DNA of 64,000 bases from Limnoperna fortunei. Lineage: Eukaryota > Mollusca > Bivalvia > Mytilida > Modiolidae. A model generated the notes under the pieces. It was not told the origin of the DNA, did not search any database, and saw only the letters and a program-made list of their open reading frames with translations. Numbering within the stretch: the stretch's first letter is position 1; the number at the start of each line of letters is the position of its first letter. The position numbers and the translations under genes are program-made. The stretch spans positions 64,533,522 through 64,597,521 of the forward strand of contig OX104117.1 in NCBI GenBank assembly GCA_944474755.1, in the 5' to 3' direction. Shown piece by piece: positions 58,301 to 64,000 of the stretch.

Positions 58301-60516
58301 GTTAAAGTCATTTGAGTTCCAGGTGAGCAATTACAGGCTCCAGGAGCCTCTAGTTTGGAATACCTATGAATTAAATTTACCCCTCGTATTCTAAATTCCC
58401 CATTTTAGAAATACCTGAGGCTGCTGGTTGAAGTCTCACTGTGGGCAGGGTCTGATGAACTTCAGTCTTCTTTGACAAAGATTGCCTGGTTTACTAAGGA
58501 AGGTAGGGAGTTTTCTCCATGTACTCCTGCTTCCTTCCCTGATAAAAAACTGGTATTGCAATATACCGGTAGCTAAAAACATTGTGAAAAGTGGCGTTAA
58601 ACATTGGTCGAACAAACGCTCAATTGCCCATCTTCCCTCTAGGTTCCCTCCCATTTTAAAAATTTTTATACCCCCGCTCAACAGAGTCGGGGGTATATAG
58701 TGGTCCTCATGTCCGTTCGTCCGTCCACATTTGGTTTCCGGATGATAATTCAAAAAGTTTACATCCGATTTGAATGAAACTTTGGGATATTGTTATATAT
58801 CAGGTTGGTAAGAAGCCTATCGATTTTGGGGGAAATCCGTCAAATTTCAAGGTCACAGTCCACGGAAAACGTTAGAAATTTTAACAAAAAAGTTGTTTCC
58901 GGACAATAACTCAAAAAGTTTACATCCGATTTGAATGAAACTTTGGGATATTGTCATATATCAGGTTGGTAAGAAGCCTATCGATTTTGGGGGAAATCCA
59001 TCAAATTTCAAGGTCGCAGTCCGCGAAAAACGTTAGAAATTTTTACAAAAAAGTTGTTTCCGGATGATAACTCAAAAAGTTTGCATGTGATTTGAATGAA
59101 ACTTTGGGATATTGTTATATATCAGGTTGGTAAGAAGCCTATCGATTTTGGGGGAAATCTGTCAAATTTCAAGGTCACAGTCCATGAAAAATGTTAGAAA
59201 TTTTTACAAAAACTTGTTTTCGGAAAATAACTCAAAAAGTTTTCATCCGATTTTAATGAAACTGTAAAATATTCTTATATATTTTGTTGGTAAGAAGCCT
59301 ATTGATTTTGGTGGAAATCCATCCAATTTCAAGGTCACAATCCACGAAAAATGTTAAAAATTTTCACAAAAGCGGGGGTATCAGCGATCGCTAGATCGAC
59401 TTTGTCTAGTTTTCTATCTGCAGATTCAAATGGTTCAGATTTTGGTGGAAATTTTCAAAGAAAATCAGATGTAAGTAATCTAGTACTAATCTTTATTTAT
59501 TTGTAGATTATGATATGATTTGTACAGAAATGTTACCATTATAACCACTGCTCAAGTTAGAAGGTGGTATATATTTTTGCAACAGTGTTTTCATGGGGTT
59601 TACTTTTAGTTTATTGTGATAAAATGACCTTGAGTAAGTAATTTAAACAAAACCAACCATAGCTGATTTGAAAAGTAATGAAATGTAAAGTGAAAAGCTT
59701 TTAACAGTCTCTGTTACCAATTTTCCGACTGTATTTTTTTTTATTTGTACACTTGTAATTGACATCATCAAATCTAACATAAAAGTTGATGTGGAGTAAT
59801 GTTTGTTTCAGAATTTTTCTGGAGGTGGTGTGAAACGACCCCTAAACAGTGAAGACACCAAAGATAGTGATAATACACCATCTGTAGGAGGAGCTTACAA
59901 TGTATTCAAAACAGCCAGAGAGCAATTGGTAAATTTTCTTGATTAATAAGTACAGGAAATATTTTTATTTGGTCTAGTATTGGAGTAGGTCTTTGTCAGT
60001 GCATTTAGTATTGCTCACATCTATTATCAGCTTTGCTGGTAATCTCGGAGTTTCCAGTAGATAATCAGACAAGGTTTATATAACTTTAATTTGCGTAGAA
60101 TATTGTAGAAAAAAGAAGTCTGTGTTTGCTTTTCTGGCTGCCACTCACATTATACTACCAACCTTCAATTGTCAGTCTATACTAAACTAATTGAATTAAA
60201 CACAAGTTTTGTTAATTAGTTTGAATATTGTATTTAATTGTCTGACTTAATTAGCAGTTAGGTTAGATTTTGTTTGAAGGAGGATATTAAAGGAATTATA
60301 TGAAGTTTTACTGATCTTCCCACCCTAAATCAAAGTCAAGGAAATTGAAATGGTACATGTTTTTGGTCTGGTGTCTCCTGTATCGTAGATGTCTTCGTTT
60401 CTGATTTTTAATATTTTTTATTAGGCTATAGATAACCAGAAAAAGTACAGTCGAGGTCGAGGACAAGTTGGTACAGCATCTTACGGTAATGCTAAGAAGT
60501 CGCTAGGAAGTACCAG
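43201..60516 (+). CDS. FIGNL1: FIGNL1, N-terminal 299 codons in eight exons (gene continues past the window)
   Basis: Fidgetin-like 1 is a nuclear AAA+ ATPase of the fidgetin/spastin group that binds and dismantles RAD51 filaments in homologous recombination. Eight exons with GT/AG borders and matching phases give a continuous frame. Diagnostic blocks agree in order with vertebrate FIGNL1: LLLKKYEDSYAAVVDS (about 58-73), GLNNYAE (79-85), HKWKSSLSMDKV (about 99-110), a low-complexity linker (125-255), FKTAREQL (264-271), then DNQKKY and KKSLGSTR. FKTA is the FxxA-type RAD51-binding motif. The AAA+ domain (Walker A/B) would follow after intron 8 and is outside the window. The start chosen is the first ATG of exon 1 (43201), but the frame is open back to the acceptor at 43181, so coding may begin in an upstream exon. 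Introns 2-5 and 8 are packed with transposons. Confidence 0.93.
43504..43589 (+). CDS. FIGNL1: FIGNL1 exon 2
   Basis: The acceptor TTTCAG ends at 43503 and the donor is GTATGT. The first base completes a Leu codon. It encodes LLLKKYEDSYAAVVDSMDEQN, which parallels LFKKYAEKYSAIIDS of vertebrate FIGNL1. Confidence 0.93.
44343..45687 (-). CDS. Possible two-exon small protein (70 aa), antisense in FIGNL1 intron 2
   Basis: Exon A runs from ATG at 45687 to 45621, with donor GTAAAT. Exon B runs from 44488 (after ATTCCAG) to the TAA at 44343. The phases join in frame (67 + 146 = 213 nt). The product has CIHCGD in the middle, RPLC later, and one more Cys in WCSMDW, suggesting a metal-binding or disulphide fragment. 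The region above exon A is CpG-richer and has ACTTCCGG on the plus strand, an ETS-type promoter word. I recall similar C-H-C/RP-C blocks in uncharacterised bivalve proteins, so this could equally be a truncated copy of a larger gene. It lies between FIGNL1 exons 2 and 3. Confidence 0.35.
46065..46118 (+). CDS. FIGNL1: FIGNL1 exon 3 (54 bp)
   Basis: The acceptor TTTTTCAG ends at 46064 and the donor is GTAAGT. It encodes GLNNYAEGALAICSHYKN, aligning with the GLNNYAE block of FIGNL1. It is too short for ordinary frame listings and was found by phase and homology. Confidence 0.93.
46141..46380 (+). mobile_element. tRNA-derived SINE in FIGNL1 intron 3
   Basis: The head is 'GGGGCCTCAGTGGCCGAGTT', the body 'GGCTTCCTCCCCCAATAAAA' and the tail 'GGCATTAAACACCATTTGAA' plus CAAACAAACA. 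It starts 22 bp after the donor of exon 3. Confidence 0.8.
46561..48220 (+). mobile_element. SINE interrupted by HINE-like element A
   Basis: The SINE head and body run 46561-46724 ('TTGATTGGTTAAGGTAGTTA' to 'GGATTGCCAGTTTTCC'). They resume after the HINE at 48145 with 'CAGCTTCCTGACTATTGAAA' and 'ACTGGATCCCATA'. This matches the 'GGCTTCC...AACTGGACGCCAT' segment expected next. Confidence 0.7.
46725..48144 (+). mobile_element. HINE-like element A with ~166-bp tandem units
   Basis: The 5' end AGCTCACCTGACC has its complement TCAGGTGAGC not at the 3' end but about 30 bp inside (near 48107). A hairpin AGGCTC-ATAA-GAGCCT and the terminus CTGGTT follow. This asymmetric terminal repeat plus 3' hairpin is the hallmark of Helentron-associated elements. 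Seven to eight units of about 166 bp (each with CTTCTTCTCTGAAACC and AAATGGCCGCCACC-type words) fill the inside. The frame at 47297-47605 is an array artefact. Confidence 0.8.
48929..48976. repeat. Perfect 24-bp tandem duplication
   Basis: Two identical adjacent units start CAATGAAATAAACGTCCATT and each ends CATT. Confidence 0.95.
49164..49276. repeat. Long hairpin element, 34-bp arms
   Basis: Outer arms 49164-49197 and 49243-49276 are inverted with about four mismatches (core GGTAGTnGCTTTCTCAC). Inner arms 49204-49218 and 49223-49237 (ATCTCAGGT...) close on a TAAC loop. The whole can fold as one cruciform. Confidence 0.85.
49277..51728. other. FIGNL1 intron 3, no recognised feature
   Basis: AT-rich intronic sequence with a C17 run at 51341-51357. 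No exon or repeat recognised. Confidence 0.5.
51729..51965 (+). mobile_element. HINE-like element E, short or decayed
   Basis: The 5' end 'TACCCCCACTTCGAAGAAGA' then 'GGGTATACTG' and the subterminal 'AGCGGGGGTATCACTGATG' match the layout of element D. The internal array is missing and the 3' hairpin is unclear. Confidence 0.5.
52207..52289 (+). CDS. FIGNL1: FIGNL1 exon 4
   Basis: The acceptor TTTTTTAATAG ends at 52206 and the donor is GTATGA. It encodes ESHKWKSSLSMDKVRQMECF, matching the DKWQSGLSxxxV block, and ends in phase 0. Confidence 0.93.
53126..55221 (+). mobile_element. HINE-like element B, ~12 units of ~166 bp
   Basis: It has the same ends as element A: AGCTCACCTGACCC, subterminal TCAGGTGAGC, hairpin AGGCTC-TTAA-GAGCCT, terminus CTGGTTT. 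The internal array is longer and shows a 499-bp, three-unit higher-order period. The plus frames 53699-54019 and 54198-54518 are the same frame one period apart. These frames and the minus frame 53129-53341 are not genes. Confidence 0.85.
55381..55651 (+). CDS. FIGNL1: FIGNL1 exon 5
   Basis: The acceptor GCTATTCTAG ends at 55380 and the donor is GTAAGT. It encodes 90 codons of Gln/Ser/Asn-rich linker (ENQNQNQPSF-type) without a domain, as expected for this poorly conserved part. Confidence 0.85.
56057..58356 (+). mobile_element. HINE-like element C, ~160-bp units with 480-bp higher-order repeat
   Basis: The 5' end is AGCTGACCTGGACC, with subterminal AGGTGAGC near 58321, hairpin AGGCTCC-A-GGAGCCT and terminus CTAGTTT. 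Units carry 'AACTTAAAAACTATAACAGC' and 'CTGAAATTGTCAGATGACTC'. 56641-57120 and 57121-57600 are almost identical. The unit sequence differs from elements A and B, so the array was acquired or evolved separately. Confidence 0.85.
58420..58614 (+). mobile_element. SINE lacking its head
   Basis: The body ('GAAGTCTCACTGTGGGCAGG', 'GATTGCCTGGTTTAC', 'CTCCTGCTTCC') and tail ('AAAGTGGCGTTAAACATTGG') are present. The tRNA-like head is lost. Confidence 0.65.
58668..59411 (+). mobile_element. HINE-like element D, four 161-bp units, ending at a splice acceptor
   Basis: The 5' end TACCCCCGCTCAACAGAGTC is matched by subterminal GCGGGGGTATC near 59370. A CTAGATCGACTTTGTCTAG hairpin and TTT follow. Units begin CGGATGATAACTC at 58739, 58900, 59061 and 59221 and share 'GAATGAAACTTTGGGATATT'. 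The end lies 12 bp before FIGNL1 exon 6. Confidence 0.8.
59424..59470 (+). CDS. FIGNL1: FIGNL1 exon 6 (47 bp)
   Basis: The acceptor CTATCTGCAG ends at 59423 and the donor is GTAAGT. It encodes NSNGSDFGGNFQRKSD. The transposon end at about 59411 lies only 12 bp before the exon. Confidence 0.85.
59812..59928 (+). CDS. FIGNL1: FIGNL1 exon 7, carries the RAD51-binding FKTA
   Basis: The acceptor GTTTCAG ends at 59811 and the donor is GTAAAT. It has 39 codons in phase 0. FKTAREQL at its end equals FKTAKEQL of the vertebrate RAD51-binding region. Confidence 0.95.
60425..60516 (+). CDS. FIGNL1: FIGNL1 exon 8 (last in window)
   Basis: The acceptor TTTTATTAG ends at 60424 and the donor is GTGTGT. It encodes AIDNQKKYSRGRGQVG then SYGNAKKSLGSTR. 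The SYGGVKKSLGxSR block is shared with vertebrate FIGNL1. It leaves two bases for the next exon beyond 64000. Confidence 0.95.
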
Positions 60517-60573
60517 GTGTGTTTTATTGAAGACATAATGTTTATTGAACATTGTACAAATTTAGAAATTTTT

Positions 60574-62159
60574 CTAAGTAAAATTTACTTTTATTAAATA
60601 AATACTTACCACTATAAATTCTGAGATAATCCTCCCTGATAGTAACCAGGCGTGAAATTGCAGAGACTCTGGGTTGGGATGTACCACTTTTCCTCTGAAT
60701 TGAGATAGTAGATCTCTTCTCAGAGGAAGACGAAGAGGTCTGGCACAAGACAGATGCAGCAGATCTGTGTACCACCCGTGTTTTGGCCAAGCTGGCGCAA
60801 TAAGAATGATCTTGCAGTCCTCGACTCTGATCTTTGCTAGAACCTGGTGGAGAAATCTGAATGGAGGGAATGCATATGCGAACATTCCTTTCCAAGACAG
60901 GGACATTGCATCCACTGCAAATGCCAGGGGGTCTGGTACTGGAGAAACGAAAGTTTCCAGCTTGTGATTCAGACTGGTAGCAAAGAGGTCCAGATGAGGA
61001 CGGTCCCAATGGAGAAAAATGGAATCGAAGACTACTTTGAGTAATTCCCATTCCGTGTTCACCGGAGAAAGAGACAGAGACAGGGAATCCGCTAGGACAT
61101 TGAATGTCCCTGGAATATGTCTGACTATTAGAACTATGTTCCACTGAAGACAAAGAAGCAAAATTTCCTTGCAGAGAAGAAAAAGAGCATGGCAGTGAGT
61201 TCCTCCCTGATTCTCAGGTAGGCCACTACAGTAGTATTGTCCGTTGCTAGTACTAATGTCTTTGAGACTAGAAAAGTCTTGAAAGACTGGAGTGCTAACA
61301 GGACTGCTCTCATCTCTAGGAGATTGATGTGTTCTTGCTGATGAGCAAGTGATCACACTCCTGAAACTGACTTCCCTTCTAGAAAGGCTCCCCAACCTAG
61401 GAGAGAAGCGTCTGTGTACAGGGTTAAGGAGGGTATTGGTTGAGCCAATGCCACACCCTTCAAAACATTTTCCCTGCGAGTCCACCAATCTAGGTGAGAA
61501 AGAACCACTGGAAGAATAGGAATTGCTGCTTCCCAATCTTCCGAGGTTGCTTCCCAATGTTCTTGGAGATAGAACTGGAGGGGCCGAATGTGAAGACGTC
61601 CCAATGGGACCACATCGGCCAGAGAATTCAGATAACCCAGAAGTTGGGAGAACTGTCGTGCAGTAACTGACGAACAGTTGTGGAACATCAGAATTCTCTG
61701 ACACAGGGACAAAAATTTTTCCTCTGGAGGAAAAATCAGCCCGAGGTCCGTCCTGTAATGTTCCCCCAAGAACAGAAAACTCTGAGCAGTAAGAATCTCT
61801 GACTTCTTCCAAGATATGAGAAAACCCAGATCCAGTAGAAGTGAGATGAAGAGGTGAGTGTGACGAGACGGACATTCTGGGTTGAATTCTTTCAGCAGAG
61901 AATCGTCCAGATATGAGTGAATCTGAATAGACAGGGTATTTAGATGAGCTACAACTGTCTGAAACACTCGGGTGAAGGCCTGAGGAGCTATTGCCAGGCC
62001 AAAAGGGAGGGCCAGAAATTGGAAAAACTTGCCATTCCAAACGAAACGAAGGTATTTCCTGTAGGCAAAGGTATGGAAATGTGGAAGTACGCATCTGAGA
62101 GATCGAGACTGGTGGTCCACATACCTGGAAGAATACATGACCTGATTGATCTGTTCGTC

Positions 62160-62199
<40 letters not shown>

Positions 62200-62245
62200 T
62201 TTCCTTGGGAACCAAGAAAAGACGAGAATAAAAACCTGGAGTCAA
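60574..62245 (-). pseudogene. DIRS-like reverse transcriptase/RNase H, multiply disrupted
   Basis: FYSRLFLVPKETGG and LDLSDAYFH (first catalytic Asp) lie in the frame 61988-62245. LPFGLAIAPQAF and SYLDDS (catalytic YxDD) lie in 61353-62138 (about residues 44-56 and 75-80). LYTDASLLGWGAF (RNase H) ends that frame at a TGA replacing a Trp codon. LLEMRAVLLALQSF continues after the stop, then a one-base shift near 61212 leads to GGTHCHALF, HIPGTFNVLADSLS and DLFATSLNHKL (to 60574). At least two frame shifts, one stop and the poly-G insertion make it non-functional. The 203-codon frame 60542-61153 is a shadow. Confidence 0.85.
62161..62198. repeat. C38 homopolymer inside the RT gene
   Basis: A pure 38-base C run (G on the coding strand) sits directly after KETGG. 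The RPVxDLxxLN segment of the reverse transcriptase should follow there. About 20 expected codons are absent. Confidence 0.95.
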
Positions 62246-62451
62246 CTGATGAGAAGGAAGTTCTTCTTCTATTACTCCTTCTCTAGATCCAATCCCCCCA
62301 AATTACTGACAGTACCCAAACATATGTTGTTATCTTTTCCCACTGATGTAGAAACTGGGACAATCTTCCTCCCACTGGTATTGAAGGAAGGGGAACATGA
62401 AAATGTTCCTCTCCTTCGGGAGAAGTCAGTAAAAAACGAGGGGGCAACAAC

Positions 62452-63998
62452 CTATTTACGAGGGCCAGTCATCTTGTTTCCTTTAAAACCTTTAGAAGGT
62501 TTTTTAGGATCAGAAGATTTAGTGACATTGGTCACTTTTCTTCTTTTAACAAAAGCTGACTGATTAGACGAGGAGACAGTAGCAGACCTCTTACCATTAT
62601 TCAATTGAACATTGACCTTGAGTGGTTGTGGAGTCTTGGCAATCTCCTCCTGCACCCTCTGAATAGGGAAGCCAAAAATCTTGTCCGAGAGAGGTAACCT
62701 CAGTAAGGAATCATTAAGACTTTCACTTACAGAAGATTTCTCTAGAATTTCCCACCTTTTAGAAAGGGTGAAATTCGCAAGAGTGCCCATGAGAAGGAAC
62801 TGAGACGAACCCAGGGCCTGGTCAACCTGTAAAAGGATTGTTTTGACTTCAGACAAATCATCTCCAGATTTATCTTGAAGCAAAGCTCCTACTGCTGACA
62901 AGAAAAATTCATCAGAACCCAGAACATGAGAGATGCTACGTAGTAGATTTTCTGACTTTGCCCAAAGAGACTGGGAGAGTCTAAGACCATCTACAGATTT
63001 AGCCCCTAGTTGCTGTGCCAAGGATTTGTCACAGACTGGGGCTGTTTTCCCGATAGAGGAGTCATGAACTTCAAAGTCCTTACTCCTGAATCTACCTGGA
63101 AAAGAAGTAGCACCAAAACCTGCAGCAGAAGACCCCTGAGCAGACTTATCAAACAGTTTGTTATCGAGACAGTCGTTAACAAACTGAATAGCTGCAGTAG
63201 TGTGATTAGATTCTGGAAAAGACTTGTAAGTGGCAAGTTCTTCCTGGACTAATCCACATGAGGTCTCAAAAGTAGAAACAGTTTTCTTAGGTCTAGGAGG
63301 AGATGGACAATGAACATGGGCAACATCTCTTAAGAGAGAATAAACCCTAGCTCGGAGTTGATCTTTAGAAGACACAACAGAGTCCTCGACCTTGGATTCC
63401 CTAGGGGAACAAACCTGTGAAGACAGGGAAGACCTAAGAGAAGAAACTGCTCTAACTGGGAGCGGGCAACAGAAGTCTCATCATTTTCCACATCTTCCCC
63501 AAGGAAGTCAGCTTCCTGGCTACCTGGGGCCATGGAGATAATGTCAGACTCTTCCACCTGAGGAGAAGAGATGGAGGCGCCATTGCCCTCTAAAGCTGAG
63601 ACTCTACTAGAAATTGCACCTAATTCCTCCAACATAGATTTTTTAAAATCAGCTAGGGCCTCCTTAAACCCAGAAACCAAAGAAGTTGTTTCAAAATTCT
63701 GAGACATAGCTGAAGAAATTGGGGCTCTAAAGGAATCCTGCCTACCAAAAGCTGGCTGAGGCCAGTATGGGTAGGGGTACATACCCTGTCCCTGAAAGGA
63801 TTGGGGAGGGAGACCCCAAGGGGGCCGAGGAAAAGCCTGATACTGAGTGTAAGGTGTACTAGGTACACTAAAACTAGTACAGACTGGCAGTGCAGAGCTT
63901 AATCGCATGGCTGAACCTGAAGCAGAGTAAGCGGAGCCAGTACTGTCTACCAGTCTGGAATAAGTGAGTAACCGTAGACAATGTGGGTATAACGACAT
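62452..63998 (-). pseudogene. DIRS-like gag ORF in two frames
   Basis: The frame 63330-63998 encodes a Pro/Tyr/Gln-rich start (YPYWPQPAF) and a short coiled coil (FKEALADFKKSMLEELGAIS). Near 63450 the coding sense moves to the frame 62452-63375, which continues with RPKKTVSTFE, a middle region rich in Ser/Leu and a basic C-terminus (VKRRKVTNV...GNKMTGPRK) suited to nucleic-acid binding. One frame shift separates them. The function is inferred from position upstream of the polymerase. Confidence 0.6.
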
Positions 63999-64000
63999 AC

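Larger units (their letters stand above)
60545..64000 (-). mobile_element. DIRS-like retrotransposon, broken, antisense in FIGNL1 intron 8
   Basis: The minus strand order is gag-like ORF, then reverse transcriptase, RNase H and the DIRS/Ngaro-type domain that follows RNase H. Homology stops near 60574, before the tyrosine recombinase that such elements need for integration. The edge is AT-rich with a palindromic AAGTAAAATTTACTT. The 5' end lies beyond 64000. Confidence 0.75.

Noticed and set aside
60574..62094. The 506-codon minus frame as one intact protein
   Set aside because: Its first half is out of frame with the reverse-transcriptase motifs; only the part after about 61210 carries recognisable RNase H and later domains.

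Overview
The window looks like nuclear DNA from a bivalve mollusc, most likely a marine mussel (Mytilus-like). This is inferred from AT-rich sequence, spliced genes, and repeat families that I know from bivalve genomes: a tRNA-derived SINE, 'AGCTCACCTGA' elements with ~160-bp internal repeats, and hammerhead-ribozyme repeats. There are no bacterial-style operons, rRNAs or CRISPR arrays. Nothing was searched against a database; all identifications rest on motif recognition.

The one gene I identify firmly is FIGNL1 (fidgetin-like 1), a AAA+ ATPase of homologous recombination that acts on RAD51. Eight consecutive plus-strand coding exons lie between 43201 and 60516. All junctions are GT/AG and phase-compatible. 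They give about 299 N-terminal residues, including the RAD51-binding FKTA motif. The ATPase domain must lie beyond the right edge. A small two-exon Cys-containing reading frame lies antisense inside intron 2 (44343-45687, tentative). A 174-codon exon at 10641-11162 (minus) looks like the first exon of a claudin/PMP22-like membrane protein (tentative).

Layout. 1-17 kb: AT-rich DNA with SINE copies, a three-copy dispersed repeat, tandem repeats (about 180, 45, 36 and 28 bp) and the claudin-like exon. 17-25 kb: Tc1/mariner relics, two decayed hammerhead-ribozyme sequences, a 1.1-kb inverted-repeat element with an 8-bp target duplication, a tandem MITE pair and hairpins. 25-31 kb: a three-level nest, with a Tc1 relic split by a 5.07-kb LINE whose ORF1 is itself split by a SINE with a perfect 12-bp target duplication. 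32-39 kb: a foldback element with an 8-bp target duplication, a second LINE, a 587-bp inverted-repeat element and a LINE relic. 42.7-60.5 kb: FIGNL1, whose introns and 5' flank carry six elements sharing one architecture. They have an asymmetric terminal inverted repeat, ~160-bp internal units and, in most, a 3' hairpin, as in Helentron-associated (HINE/pearl-like) elements. 60.5-64 kb: a broken DIRS-like retroelement antisense in FIGNL1 intron 8.

The most striking observations are the HINE-like ends that abut FIGNL1 splice acceptors, higher-order repeats inside these elements (480 and 499 bp), the hammerhead relics, and the nested insertions that give relative ages.
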